Positions 52,546 to 61,809 are shown, numbered from the stretch's first letter. The stretch: 64,000 bases of DNA from DAOVVL01 sp965603095 (GCA_965603095.1 CBFDBQ010000001.1:1-64000), one strand, 5' to 3'. Numbers and translations are program-made. The notes: generated from the sequence alone by a model not told the origin.

Positions 52546-52935
52546 TCAGCCCCCCTTTTCCGGCCTTATGGAAAATATCGCCCGAAGACCATTTTTAGGC
52601 TCACCCGAAGGGAGGCCAGTGGTAATTGTTAGTATTTCCCCCTCGCGCCGATAGGTGCCGGGGCCGATTTTAGCCCAGCCCAAATGCGGCAGGGCATTTT
52701 CGTAAAAATCACGCAGGGCATTTGCGTCAACATTTCCCGTAGCCGAGACGTCAACAATGCGGCCCTGGGGGCTTTCAAATTGGACCCCGTCACCTGCCTC
52801 AACCAAACCCGCCATAAGCGGCAGGTCATCAACCACGCTTAAAAATCCTGTTTTGTTATCGCCAGCGCCCAGCCCTGAAAGCGGGATCAAAACCAAGAAG
52901 GCAATAATAGGCATCCATTTTGAAAAATATTTCAT
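52546..52935 (-). CDS. exported hypothetical protein
   Basis: I do not recognise this 129-residue protein. It has a signal peptide (hydrophobic residues 8-22, ending GLGAG) and a mature region that reads like a small alpha/beta domain: VDDLPLMAGLVEAGDGVQFESPQGRIVDVSA, then ALRDFYENALPHLGWAKIG. It resembles short periplasmic proteins often found next to enoyl-CoA hydratase or mutM genes in alphaproteobacteria. It is on the same strand as mutM, 50 bases downstream, and may be co-transcribed. Periplasmic location is inferred. Confidence 0.75.
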   Translation of the reverse strand: MKYFSKWMPIIAFLVLIPLSGLGAGDNKTGFLSVVDDLPLMAGLVEAGDGVQFESPQGRIVDVSATGNVDANALRDFYENALPHLGWAKIGPGTYRREGEILTITTGLPSGEPKNGLRAIFSIRPEKGG

Positions 52936-52985
52936 GTTATTAGCCTTATCATAATATCAGCCTTAATATTTAGTCTTAATATTTA

Positions 52986-53837
52986 CTATGGGCGCTGGAC
53001 TCGAGGGCAATAAAAAGTAGCCCGCCCACCCTGAACAATTCGTTTAATACCACCTGTGCGGGCCACGTTGCAATCACACCCCGGGCATGGCTCGCCTTCT
53101 TTGTCATACATGGCAAAAGAATGTTGAAAATAGCCCAAGCCACCATCGGTTGTGCGGTGGTCTTTCAGGGTAGAGCCACCAGCCTTGATGGCCTTTTTCA
53201 AAATTGTTTTAATTTCCCTGACAAGGGCATTTGCTTTTTCTGGGCCAACCTTACCCGCTTGGCGCGCAGGATGGATGCCTGCCTTAAATAATGCCTCTGA
53301 GGCATAAATATTTCCAACCCCGGCCACTACCTTTTGGTCCATAATGGCCAGCTTTATTTCTGTTTTGCGGCCCTTTAATCGTTCCGTCAGAACCGTCCCG
53401 GTGAAACCTCTGTCTAATGGTTCGGGGCCAATATTTTTAAATAATGGATGGATTTTTATTTCGCTTAAAACCCCCAAATCCATCAGGCCGAAACGTCTGG
53501 GGTCGGTGTAAACTAAGACCACGCCGTTGGATAAATCTATCTGGACGTGATCGTGTTTTTCCGGGGGTGGAACAATTTCACCTTTTTTATAAATTCTAAC
53601 TTGGCCGCTCATTCCCAAATGCCAGATAAGCGCGGTATCTTCTTCAAGGCCTATCAATAGGTATTTTGCCCGGCGCGATACGCTTAGCACTTTAAGCCCC
53701 TCAAGACGTTTTTTCATGCCCTTGGGGAATGGTTTTCTGAGGTTTTTACGCCTGAGCTGAACACGGACAATATTTGCCCCTGTAATTGCAGGCTCAAGTC
53801 CACGGCGTACGGTTTCAACTTCGGGAAGTTCAGGCAT
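52986..53837 (-). CDS. mutM: formamidopyrimidine-DNA glycosylase (zinc-finger variant)
   Basis: MutM removes 8-oxoguanine and cleaves the abasic site. The start is set by chemistry: the mature protein must begin with proline, so ATG 53837 opening MPELPEVETVRRGLEP is used, not the frame limit at 53885. The 283 residues include the catalytic P2 and E3, LIWHLGMSGQ with the beta-lobe lysine nearby, GVGNIYASEALF, and the C-terminal zinc finger with GGIKRIVQGGRATFYCP. In that finger the fourth cysteine position reads valine (CPRVQRP in place of CPxCQ), while an additional cysteine occurs in CPGCDC. Zinc binding may be altered. It is divergent from ubiE. Confidence 0.93.
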   Translation of the reverse strand: MPELPEVETVRRGLEPAITGANIVRVQLRRKNLRKPFPKGMKKRLEGLKVLSVSRRAKYLLIGLEEDTALIWHLGMSGQVRIYKKGEIVPPPEKHDHVQIDLSNGVVLVYTDPRRFGLMDLGVLSEIKIHPLFKNIGPEPLDRGFTGTVLTERLKGRKTEIKLAIMDQKVVAGVGNIYASEALFKAGIHPARQAGKVGPEKANALVREIKTILKKAIKAGGSTLKDHRTTDGGLGYFQHSFAMYDKEGEPCPGCDCNVARTGGIKRIVQGGRATFYCPRVQRP

Positions 53838-53883
53838 ATTTACAAAGTAGCCACTTCTTATCCCTTGCGCTATGATTTGCTGC

Positions 53884-54636
53884 ATGAGCGAACCAGAAAA
53901 ATCAGCTACTACTCACTTTGGCTACCGCACCGTAGGCGAAGATGAAAAAGCAGGCCTTGTACGGGGTGTTTTTTCGTCCGTTGCATCTAAGTATGACCTG
54001 ATGAACGATTTGATGAGCATGGGCGTGCACCGTTTGTGGAAAGCCGACCTAATAGCAAAGCTTGGCCCCCGGGCTGGTATGAAATTATTAGATGTGGGTG
54101 GCGGCACCGGCGATATTGCCTTTCGTTTTTTGAGAGCGGGTGGGTCGGACGTAACAGTTTATGATATTAACCCAGAAATGTTAGACGTTGGCCGCGACCG
54201 CGCCATTGATAAAGGCCACCTAACGGGCATCGATTTCATGGAGGGTGATGCGGAAAAGCTACCCTTTGCCGATAATACCTTTGATGCCTACACAATCGCT
54301 TTTTGTATCAGAAATGTTACCCATATTGAGCGCGCCCTTGCTGAAGCCCGGCGGGTTTTAAAACCGGGCGGTCATTTTTTGTGTCTTGAGTTTAGCCATG
54401 TTGATATGGCGGGGCTAGATAAAATATATGACCTTTATTCGTTTTCCGTTTTACCCCGCTTAGGCCAACTTGTAGCTGGCGACAGGGATAGCTATGAATA
54501 TCTAGCCCAATCAATTCGAAAATTCCCTCAACAAAAGAAATTTGTAGGCATGATAGAAGAAGCCGGTTTTGATGTGGTGACGTTTGAAAACCTATCGGGC
54601 GGCATTGCGGCCATTCATTCTGGCTGGCGAACTTAA
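53884..54636 (+). CDS. ubiE: ubiquinone/menaquinone methyltransferase
   Basis: UbiE C-methylates the quinone ring with S-adenosylmethionine. The 250-residue protein has HFGYRTVGEDEKAGLVRGVFSSVA at the start, VASKYDLMNDLMSMGVHRLWK, the motif LLDVGGGTGDIAFRF, FCIRNVTHIERALAEARRVLKPGG and the C-terminal NLSGGIAAIHSGWR. ATG 53884 matches the family start. It is followed by ubiB on the same strand after 33 bases. Confidence 0.97.
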   Translation: MSEPEKSATTHFGYRTVGEDEKAGLVRGVFSSVASKYDLMNDLMSMGVHRLWKADLIAKLGPRAGMKLLDVGGGTGDIAFRFLRAGGSDVTVYDINPEMLDVGRDRAIDKGHLTGIDFMEGDAEKLPFADNTFDAYTIAFCIRNVTHIERALAEARRVLKPGGHFLCLEFSHVDMAGLDKIYDLYSFSVLPRLGQLVAGDRDSYEYLAQSIRKFPQQKKFVGMIEEAGFDVVTFENLSGGIAAIHSGWRT

Positions 54637-54669
54637 GCAAAAAAATAAACTCCCGGAGCATTATACATA

Positions 54670-56211
54670 GTGGACAGTATCCGTCATATCGCACGCGTTT
54701 TTTCAATTGCCCGGATACTTGCCCGGCATGATGCGCTGTTCATTTTAAAAACTGCAAAAATTGAACCATTATTGGTAACGCTAGCGGGGCTATTGGGGCA
54801 TAAAAAATCTTCTCTTAGACCGGGACAAAGACTGGCATCGGCATTACAAGAAATGGGGCCAAGTTTCATCAAGCTAGGGCAAATGCTGGCAACTAGGCCC
54901 GATTTGTTGGGCGAAGAAATTGCCAGCGACCTTTCGCATTTACAAGACAAACTGCCGCCTTTTTCCGCCAAGCTAGCCACCCTGGCCATAGAAAATGAGC
55001 TTGGCAAACCCATGGCTGAGCTATTTAAAAGCTTTGATGAAACCCCGGTGGCCGCGGCCTCCATTGCCCAAGTTCATTTTGCCAGCGCCATTGATGGCCG
55101 AGAAGTCGCGGTAAAAGTTCTGCGTCCGGGAATTGAAAAATCGTTTAAACGTGACCTTGAGCTTTTTTTCTGGGCGGCAAAACTTATTGAAAGAACCCGC
55201 CCCGAACTGCGCCGGCTTAAGCCATTGGAAGTTGTTAAAACTCTTGCTCGCTCGGTTGAAATGGAAATGGATCTTCGTTTTGAAGCCGCTGCTGCCAGCG
55301 AGTTACAAGATAATTTTAAGGATGATGAATATTTTATAGTTCCAGATGTTGACTGGGCCACAACCGGCAAGCGGGTTCTGACCACCAGCCGCGTCCACGG
55401 CATGTCGATTGTTGATGTGGATGGAATAAAAAAGGCAGGTCTTTCGCCTCTGGATATTTTAGAAAAAAGTTCGGGTGCATTTTTTATGCAAGTATTTCGT
55501 GATGGTTTTTTCCATGCCGATATGCACCCGGGAAATGTATTTATAACCCCCGAAGGTGCTATCGCGGTTGTGGATTTTGGCATCATGGGCAGGCTAGACA
55601 AATCCACCCGTATGCATTTGGCTGAGCTTTTAATGGCATTTTTAACCCGCAATTATAGACGGGCCGCCGAGGTTCACTTTGAAGCAGGCTGGATACCCTA
55701 TGGCCAATCGATTGATGAATTTACCCAAGCTTGCCGTTCTATTGCTGAGCCGGTTTTAGACAAACCACAAAATGAAATTTCAATAGCAACCCTTTTAGGT
55801 CAGCTATTTCAAATAACCGAGGCCTTCCAAATGGAAACCCAACCACAATTGTTGTTGTTGCAAAAAACCATGTTGGTGGCAGAGGGTGCCGGGCGCAAGC
55901 TAGCCCCGGAAGCAAACATGTGGTTTATCGCTAGGCCATTAATTGAAAATTGGATGCGTGAAAACCTTGGCCCCGAGGCAAGAATTAAAGAAGCAGCCAT
56001 GGAAGCGGGCGCCATGATAAAACGCCTGCCCCGGCTGGTGCATGGGCTAGAACAGGCACTAACAGATTTCGAACGCGACGGATTAAAGCTTCACCCCGAT
56101 ACCTTAAAAGCAATGCGCGGAAATCATGCGGGCGGTGGAAAAGGCAAACTGGCATTAATGTTAGTGGGCGCTGTGGTGGCGGGACTGGCCATATTTGCGC
56201 TGGCACTTTAA
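54670..56211 (+). CDS. ubiB: UbiB family (ABC1-like) ubiquinone biosynthesis protein
   Basis: UbiB is an atypical kinase-like ATPase needed for coenzyme Q synthesis at the inner membrane. The 513-residue protein has the KxGQ motif in PSFIKLGQMLATRPDLLG, an alanine-rich loop AAASIAQVHFA, AVKVLRPG, DGFFHADMHPGNVFI and VDFGIMGRL, and a C-terminal membrane helix (about 493-512). It starts with GTG at 54670. The product belongs with UbiE, and the two genes lie together. Confidence 0.96.
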   Translation: MDSIRHIARVFSIARILARHDALFILKTAKIEPLLVTLAGLLGHKKSSLRPGQRLASALQEMGPSFIKLGQMLATRPDLLGEEIASDLSHLQDKLPPFSAKLATLAIENELGKPMAELFKSFDETPVAAASIAQVHFASAIDGREVAVKVLRPGIEKSFKRDLELFFWAAKLIERTRPELRRLKPLEVVKTLARSVEMEMDLRFEAAAASELQDNFKDDEYFIVPDVDWATTGKRVLTTSRVHGMSIVDVDGIKKAGLSPLDILEKSSGAFFMQVFRDGFFHADMHPGNVFITPEGAIAVVDFGIMGRLDKSTRMHLAELLMAFLTRNYRRAAEVHFEAGWIPYGQSIDEFTQACRSIAEPVLDKPQNEISIATLLGQLFQITEAFQMETQPQLLLLQKTMLVAEGAGRKLAPEANMWFIARPLIENWMRENLGPEARIKEAAMEAGAMIKRLPRLVHGLEQALTDFERDGLKLHPDTLKAMRGNHAGGGKGKLALMLVGAVVAGLAIFALAL

Positions 56212-56336
56212 ACGACAGGCCCACTAATTTTTCAAAAAAACAATTATTTTAAAAGAAACTACAAAGCCCTTGCGCCAATTGACAGGTACGTCTAGATTAT
56301 CACACTAATTCTCATGTAATTTCGGATTGTAGACCA

Positions 56337-57590
56337 ATGCTAAACGGCAAAAATATTTTATTGATGATTACGGGCGGCATAGCCGCCTATAAAACGCCGG
56401 AACTGGCCCGTGCCCTTAAAAAGGCTGGGGCAAATGTCACCTGCGTTCTTAGCCAAAGCGGCGCCCGCTTTGTAAGCGAGCTGGCCCTACAAAGTGTATC
56501 GGGCAACCGGGTTTATACGGATCTTTTTTCCCTGACCGATGAGCATGAAATGGGCCACATCAGCTTGGCCAGAAATGCAGACCTTATTATTGTGGCGCCT
56601 GCCACCGCAAATACATTAGCCAAAATGGCTCATGGCGAAGCATCAAATCTTATCACCACATTGTTGCTGGCAACCACCAAGCCCATTTTATTGGCACCTG
56701 CCATGAACTGGGCAATGTGGGAAAACCCGGCCACGGTAGAAAATGTACAGACCTTGTCCATGCGCGGCGCGGCCATGGTTGGCCCGGTAGCAGGCGAGCT
56801 TGCCTGTGGCGAAGAAGGCATGGGCCGCATGGCCGACATAGAAGATATTTTATCCGCAGCTGAAACAGCGCTTGAAGCAAGCGGGCCATTAAAAGGTGTA
56901 CGAGCAACCGTTACCAGTGGCCCGACCCACGAAGCCATAGACCCGGTTCGCTATATTGCCAACCGCTCATCGGGCAAACAGGGCCACGCCATAGCGAGCG
57001 CACTGGCGGAACTTGGCGCAGAGGTTACGCTTATTAGCGGGCCGACTATCATAGCCCCGCCCGAAAACGTCACCTTAGTAAATGTTATTACTGCAAACGA
57101 AATGATGGCAGCCGTTAACGAGGTTAGTACCGGGGGGCCCATAGATATATTTGTGGGTGCGGCCGCCGTTTCAGATTGGCGCATTGCTGATTTGGCAAAA
57201 CAAAAAATAAAAAAACACCACGGCGAAAATACGCCCGAACTTAAATTAACCGAAAACCCCGACATTTTAAAAACGGTTGCAACCGCAGGGCTTTCTAATT
57301 CGGCGCGCCCTCAAATGGTAATTGGTTTTGCCGCAGAAACTGAAAATTTAATTGAAAACGCTAGACGTAAGTTAGCCGCCAAGGGGTGTGATTGGATTTT
57401 AGCCAACGATGTTTCAAATGAAACCGATACATTCGGTGGTGATAGCAACCAGGTGCATTTAGTATCGCGTAGCGGCGTTGAAGAATGGCCGTGCATGAAT
57501 AAACGCCAGCTGGCAAAAAAATTATCCGCGCGAATTGCGGAAACATTTTTAAATAATTCTGGGCAGACATTCACAAGAGGTGTCAGTTGA
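56337..57590 (+). CDS. coaBC: bifunctional phosphopantothenoylcysteine synthetase/decarboxylase
   Basis: CoaBC (Dfp) carries out two coenzyme A steps. The 417-residue protein has the flavoprotein decarboxylase at the N terminus (MITGGIAAYKTPELARAL, PAMNWAMWENPAT, GELACGEEGMGRM with the catalytic cysteine) and the synthetase from about residue 185 (TSGPTHEAIDPVRYIANRSSGKQGHAIA, GAAAVSDWR, LKLTENPDIL). Its TGA stop overlaps the ATG of dut (TGATG), so the two are coupled. Confidence 0.96.
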   Translation: MLNGKNILLMITGGIAAYKTPELARALKKAGANVTCVLSQSGARFVSELALQSVSGNRVYTDLFSLTDEHEMGHISLARNADLIIVAPATANTLAKMAHGEASNLITTLLLATTKPILLAPAMNWAMWENPATVENVQTLSMRGAAMVGPVAGELACGEEGMGRMADIEDILSAAETALEASGPLKGVRATVTSGPTHEAIDPVRYIANRSSGKQGHAIASALAELGAEVTLISGPTIIAPPENVTLVNVITANEMMAAVNEVSTGGPIDIFVGAAAVSDWRIADLAKQKIKKHHGENTPELKLTENPDILKTVATAGLSNSARPQMVIGFAAETENLIENARRKLAAKGCDWILANDVSNETDTFGGDSNQVHLVSRSGVEEWPCMNKRQLAKKLSARIAETFLNNSGQTFTRGVS

Positions 57591-58060
57591 TGAATAATGC
57601 CGTTATTGTAAACATAAAACACCTTGCCCACGGCGAAGGCCTTGCCCTGCCCGAATACGCAACCGCGCTAAGCGCAGGCGTTGATTTATTAGCCGCAGTT
57701 TCGGCCGATATAACCTTAAAACCGAGTGAACGCGAATTAGTACCAACCGGGCTGGCCATAGAATTACCCGCAGGCTTTGAAGCACAAATAAGGCCGCGTT
57801 CAGGTTTGGCAATAAAAAACGGCATAACCGTATTAAACAGCCCCGGCACAATCGACGCCGATTACCGTGGCGAGATTTCGGTAATTCTTATCAATCATGG
57901 AAACGAAGATTTCACAATTAGTCGCGGCCAAAGAATAGCCCAAATGGTTGTGGCCCCCGTAACCCACGTTAGCTGGGCAAAAACTAAAGATTTAAACGAA
58001 AGTGTGCGCGGGGAAAATGGATTTGGCTCAACCGGAACCCACGGATCAATATCAAATTAA
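57590..58060 (+). CDS. dut: deoxyuridine 5'-triphosphate nucleotidohydrolase
   Basis: Dut hydrolyses dUTP to prevent uracil incorporation and provides dUMP. The 156-residue protein has the five trimeric dUTPase motifs: SAGVDLLAA, PRSGLAIKNG, LNSPGTIDADYRGEI, RGQRIAQMVV and the C-terminal GFGSTGTHG. The start overlaps the coaBC stop by one base. The coaBC-dut order is common in proteobacteria. Confidence 0.97.
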   Translation: MNNAVIVNIKHLAHGEGLALPEYATALSAGVDLLAAVSADITLKPSERELVPTGLAIELPAGFEAQIRPRSGLAIKNGITVLNSPGTIDADYRGEISVILINHGNEDFTISRGQRIAQMVVAPVTHVSWAKTKDLNESVRGENGFGSTGTHGSISN

Positions 58061-58078
58061 TAAACGAGGCTTTTAAAT

Positions 58079-58534
58079 ATGCTACGTCTTTCAAAGAAAA
58101 TGTTGTTCGCAATCGAAGCAGTACTAGATATTGCCTATCACGCAGGTCCTGAACCGGTGCAAAGCCGTGAAATTACACGCCGGCAGGATATCCCCAGACG
58201 CTATCTTGAACAGGCTTTGCAGCAATTGGTGCGCGAAAATATTCTAAGCGGTGTGCGCGGTCCCAAAGGTGGATATCGCTTGGCCCGTGAACGCAGGCGT
58301 ATTTCAATTGGCGATATTGTTCGTAGCGTAAAAAAAATGGAAACAACCGACGATCCCTTGCGCGATGACAGCGGCTCAGACTTAGGCATAAAGGTTGTGC
58401 GACCCATGTGGCTTGAATTACAGGCCGACACCATGGGTAGGCTAGATAAAATCGATATAGATAGTCTTTGCAGTTCGGCACAAACAGCTGGAATTGAAAG
58501 CGAAGGCCGCAAGAACTTGGATTTTACAATTTAA
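58079..58534 (+). CDS. Rrf2-family transcriptional regulator
   Basis: A 151-residue winged-helix regulator of the Rrf2 group: LRLSKKMLFAIEAVLDIAYHA, REITRRQDIPRRYLEQALQQLVRENIL, GVRGPKGGYRLARERRRISIGDIV. The three clustered cysteines that bind Fe-S in IscR, NsrR or RirA are absent; one cysteine is in DSLCSS. It is therefore more like the non-cluster group that includes CymR, which controls cysteine synthesis. The next gene is cysK, 37 bases on, supporting control of sulfur assimilation. Confidence 0.9.
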   Translation: MLRLSKKMLFAIEAVLDIAYHAGPEPVQSREITRRQDIPRRYLEQALQQLVRENILSGVRGPKGGYRLARERRRISIGDIVRSVKKMETTDDPLRDDSGSDLGIKVVRPMWLELQADTMGRLDKIDIDSLCSSAQTAGIESEGRKNLDFTI

Positions 58535-58571
58535 AAAACAAAAATACTTTATCTTGGAGGGGATTTCAATA

Positions 58572-59540
58572 ATGAGCAACTCAAGCAAGCCGGAATTTCG
58601 TGGCCGTGTTTACGACAACATAATAGACACCATTGGCGCCACACCGCTGATTAGGCTATCTAAAATTGCCAAGGCAAACGATTGCAAGGCAGAAATTTTA
58701 GGCAAATGCGAATTTTATAATCCGGTTGGATCGGTTAAAGACCGTATCGGTTTTGCCATGATTGAAGCGGCTGAAAAAAGCGGAAAAATTAAACCGGGTG
58801 ATACCTTGGTTGAACCAACATCAGGCAACACCGGAATTGCGCTGGCATTTGTGGCCGCGGCCAAGGGCTACAAACTAGCCCTTACCATGCCCGAAAGCAT
58901 GTCTATCGAACGGCGCAAGATGCTTGTTTTCTTAGGTGCCGAACTGGTGCTAACGCCCGCCGCCGCTGGCATGAAGGGTGCGATTGAGCGGGCCGGTGAA
59001 TTGGTAAAAGAAAAAGGCTGGGTAATGTTGCAACAGTTTGAAAACCCAGCAAACCCCGAAATTCACCGCAAAACCACAGCAGAAGAAATTTGGGCCGATA
59101 CCGGGGGCAAGGTTGATGCATTAATTTCAGGCGTTGGAACTGGCGGCACCATTACAGGCGTTGGTGGCGTGCTAAAAGAACGCAACCCAGATGTAAAAAT
59201 TATTGCGGTTGAACCCGAAGATAGCCCGGTTCTTTCCGGTGGCGTTCCCGGGCCACATAAAATTCAAGGCATCGGGGCTGGTTTTGTTCCCAAGATTCTC
59301 GATACCGGATTAATTGATGAAGTTATTCAAATTGGTAATGAGACAGCATTTGCAACTTCGCGCCAGCTAGCTGAACTAGAAGGCATCCCGGTGGGCATTT
59401 CATCGGGTGCCGCCATTGCCGCAGCAATTGAGCTAGCCAAAAGTGACGACATGGCGGGCAAAACTATTGTTGCCATATTGCCATCGTTCGCCGAACGCTA
59501 TCTTTCAACCGCATTATTTGAAAACCTTGGGATCGAATAG
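58572..59540 (+). CDS. cysK: cysteine synthase A
   Basis: CysK forms cysteine from O-acetylserine and sulfide with pyridoxal phosphate. The 322-residue protein has YDNIIDTIGATPLIRL, the PLP-lysine segment NPVGSVKDRIGFAMI, PTSGNTGIALAFVAAAKGY, GVGTGGTITGVG, and GISSGAAIAAAIELA. ATG 58572 follows GGAGGGG, which decides the start over the longer frame that overlaps the Rrf2 gene. Confidence 0.97.
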   Translation: MSNSSKPEFRGRVYDNIIDTIGATPLIRLSKIAKANDCKAEILGKCEFYNPVGSVKDRIGFAMIEAAEKSGKIKPGDTLVEPTSGNTGIALAFVAAAKGYKLALTMPESMSIERRKMLVFLGAELVLTPAAAGMKGAIERAGELVKEKGWVMLQQFENPANPEIHRKTTAEEIWADTGGKVDALISGVGTGGTITGVGGVLKERNPDVKIIAVEPEDSPVLSGGVPGPHKIQGIGAGFVPKILDTGLIDEVIQIGNETAFATSRQLAELEGIPVGISSGAAIAAAIELAKSDDMAGKTIVAILPSFAERYLSTALFENLGIE

Positions 59541-59567
59541 CGCGCTCAAGGACTTGGTTATTACCCC

Positions 59568-60374
59568 ATGAGCTTTAGCGACCAACAGATAGAGCGTTAC
59601 GCCAGGCATATTTTATTACCTGAAGTAGGCGGCATTGGTCAGCAAAAGCTTCTTGATGCAAAGGTGCTGGTGGTTGGTGCGGGTGGACTTGGCTCGCCAG
59701 TTTTGCTTTATCTAGCCGCCGCCGGTGTTGGCACAATTGGTATCATTGATGATGATGTTGTCGACCTTTCAAATCTGCAAAGACAGATTGCCCACACAAC
59801 TAAATCCATAGGCAATGCAAAGGTCGATAGTGCGGCAAGGGCAATAGCCGAAATAAGCCCCGATGTTAATGTCATAAAACACAAGCTTCGCATCGACCCT
59901 GCAAACATTATGGAAATAATTTCCGGCTACGATATTGTTGCCGATGGCTCTGATAATTTCCCGACCAGATTTTTGCTTAACGATGCGTGTTATTTTGCAA
60001 AAAAGACATTGGTTTCAGGCGCCATATTGCGTTTCGATGGCCAGGTAGCAACATTTAAAAACTATCCGGGTGGCCCGGGTAGCGGTGAAAATGGTAATTG
60101 CTATCGTTGCATATTTCCCGCACCCCCGCCCCCGGGCGAAGTTCCAAGTTGTGCAGAAGCGGGCGTGTTAGGTGCGCTGTGTGGCACGGTTGGTTCATTA
60201 CAGGCAACGGAAATTTTAAAAGAAATTCTTGGTATTGGTGAAAGCCTTTCCGGGCATCTTTTGGTTTACGAAGCATTGGGCGCAACCTTTAGAAACATCA
60301 CCGTTAAACGTGAACCTGAATGCCCGCTGTGCGGCGAAAACCCCAGCATCAAGGATTTATCAATTCATGAATGA
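59568..60374 (+). CDS. moeB: MoeB/ThiF-type E1-like adenylyltransferase
   Basis: Members adenylylate the C-terminal glycine of small sulfur-carrier proteins (MoaD, ThiS or CysO). The 268-residue protein has FSDQQIERYARHILLPEVGG, the nucleotide motif VVGAGGLGSPVLLYLAAAGVG, DDDVVDLSNLQRQ, DGSDNFPTRFLLNDAC, zinc cysteines in NCYRCIFP and ECPLCGEN, and AEAGVLGALCGTVGSLQATE. The carrier is not seen nearby, so MoeB, ThiF or a cysteine-synthesis variant remain possible. It lies 27 bases after cysK and overlaps the DsrE-like gene by 8 bases. Confidence 0.9.
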   Translation: MSFSDQQIERYARHILLPEVGGIGQQKLLDAKVLVVGAGGLGSPVLLYLAAAGVGTIGIIDDDVVDLSNLQRQIAHTTKSIGNAKVDSAARAIAEISPDVNVIKHKLRIDPANIMEIISGYDIVADGSDNFPTRFLLNDACYFAKKTLVSGAILRFDGQVATFKNYPGGPGSGENGNCYRCIFPAPPPPGEVPSCAEAGVLGALCGTVGSLQATEILKEILGIGESLSGHLLVYEALGATFRNITVKREPECPLCGENPSIKDLSIHE

Positions 60375-60816
60375 AGGGCTAAACCCCAAAAGACCAGAAA
60401 AGCTTTCGTTGATAGTTTTTTCCAAATGCGCGGCACGGGTTCATTTCGCATTGGTTATGGCATCAGCAACAGCGGCCATTGCAACGCCGGTAACAATTTT
60501 TTTCACCATGGGTGCCACGGCTGCCCTTGGAAAACCTAATGAAAACGGCATCTATCCGTGGCAAACCATGCCCGCCGAAGGTTATGCCAATGGCAAGGAA
60601 ATGAACGAAGCGTTCAAAGATAAAAACGTAGCTGATTTTGAAACGTTGCTTGGCGCGTGCACCGAGCTGGGGGTCAAGTTCATGGTTTGCGAAATGGGGT
60701 TACAAACCATTGGAATGAAACGCGAAGATCTGCGTGATGACATAAATGTTGAAATTGGTGGTGTGGTGACGTTTATGAACGATGCGTCAAATGACGGCTC
60801 TATGGTTTTTATTTAA
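60367..60816 (+). CDS. DsrE/DsrF-like sulfur-relay protein
   Basis: A 149-residue protein similar to DsrE-type proteins: LSLIVFSKCAARVHFALVMASATAAI, TIFFTMGATAAL, FETLLGACTELGVKFMVCEMGLQTIGM with a conserved cysteine, and EIGGVVTFMNDAS. Such proteins carry or transfer persulfide sulfur. It overlaps the moeB-like gene by 8 bases, forming the end of the cysK-moeB run. The ATG at 60367 is chosen because upstream in-frame sequence lies inside the moeB gene. Confidence 0.88.
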   Translation: MNEGLNPKRPEKLSLIVFSKCAARVHFALVMASATAAIATPVTIFFTMGATAALGKPNENGIYPWQTMPAEGYANGKEMNEAFKDKNVADFETLLGACTELGVKFMVCEMGLQTIGMKREDLRDDINVEIGGVVTFMNDASNDGSMVFI

Positions 60817-60825
60817 ATATCACAA

Positions 60826-61809
60826 CTAAACATCACCAAGAACCCGGTCGGGCGGAATGTTTCCATCAATAAATGTTTTGATGCAAATTATCACCTTGTC
60901 ACCCATATCGGCGCGACCTTCGATGGTGGCCGAACCCATGTGCGGCAAAAGGGTTACGTTATCGAGCTCTAAAAATTTAGAATTTATATCGGGCTCGTTT
61001 TCATAAACGTCTAACCCGGCACCTGCTAAATTTTTTTCCTTTAGCATTTTTATTAGTGCTTTTTCATCAATCATCTCACCACGCGCGGTGTTTACGATAT
61101 ATGCGTGTTTTTGCAATAGCTTCAACCGACGCTCAGAAAGCAAATGATACGTTGCCGGTGTGTGCGGGCAATTAATAGAAATTATATCCATGCGCGCCAG
61201 CATTTGATCTAGGCTTTCCCAATATGTTGCCTCTAGTTCGTTTTCAACATCTGCGTGAACTGGATTGCGATTGTGATAATGCACTGCAAGCCCAAAGCCA
61301 CGTGCGCGTTTTGCAACCGCGCGGCCTATGCGGCCCATTCCAATAATGCCCAATCGCTTGCCATGAATACGATGGCCAAGCATCCATGTGGGTGACCAGC
61401 CCTTCCATTTTCCTTGGCGTAATACTTTTTCACCGGCAACCAAACGTCTGGGTACGGAAAGTATCAGTGCCATTGTCATATCGGCGGTATCTTCGGTTAG
61501 AACATCAGGAGTATTGGTGACCACAATTTTTTTGGCTCTAGCCGCATCAAGATTAATGTGGTCAACACCCGCACCATAATTGGCAATCATGGAAAAGTTT
61601 TTTCCGGTCGCATTTATAACGGCTTCGCTTATTTCATCGGTTACGGTGGGAACTAAAATATCACATGCTTTGACGGCTTCGATTAGCTGAGCCTCGCTCA
61701 TGGGTTCATCGTTCAAATTTAGCTCAACATCAAACAATTCCATCATGCGTGTTTCAACGCTGTCGGGAAGTTTTCTGGTGACGACGACTTTTGGTTTATT
61801 GGATGTCAT
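60826..61809 (-). CDS. D-2-hydroxyacid dehydrogenase (glyoxylate/hydroxypyruvate reductase-like)
   Basis: A 327-residue NAD(P)-dependent dehydrogenase. Substrate-domain segments include NYGAGVDHINLDAARAKKIVV and TEDTADMTMALILSVPRR. The Rossmann motif is IIGMGRIGRAVAKRARGFG (GxGxxG). The catalytic arginine is in NTARGEMIDEKAL, the glutamate in LDVYENEP, and the histidine in LLPHMGSAT. Closest in feel to glyoxylate/hydroxypyruvate reductases. Exact substrate is uncertain. It converges with the DsrE-like gene. Confidence 0.92.
   Translation of the reverse strand: MTSNKPKVVVTRKLPDSVETRMMELFDVELNLNDEPMSEAQLIEAVKACDILVPTVTDEISEAVINATGKNFSMIANYGAGVDHINLDAARAKKIVVTNTPDVLTEDTADMTMALILSVPRRLVAGEKVLRQGKWKGWSPTWMLGHRIHGKRLGIIGMGRIGRAVAKRARGFGLAVHYHNRNPVHADVENELEATYWESLDQMLARMDIISINCPHTPATYHLLSERRLKLLQKHAYIVNTARGEMIDEKALIKMLKEKNLAGAGLDVYENEPDINSKFLELDNVTLLPHMGSATIEGRADMGDKVIICIKTFIDGNIPPDRVLGDV

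Noticed and set aside
56279..56310. Sigma-70-like promoter (TTGACA) upstream of coaBC
   Set aside because: The -35 box is perfect, but no acceptable -10 box lies at 16-18 bases spacing.
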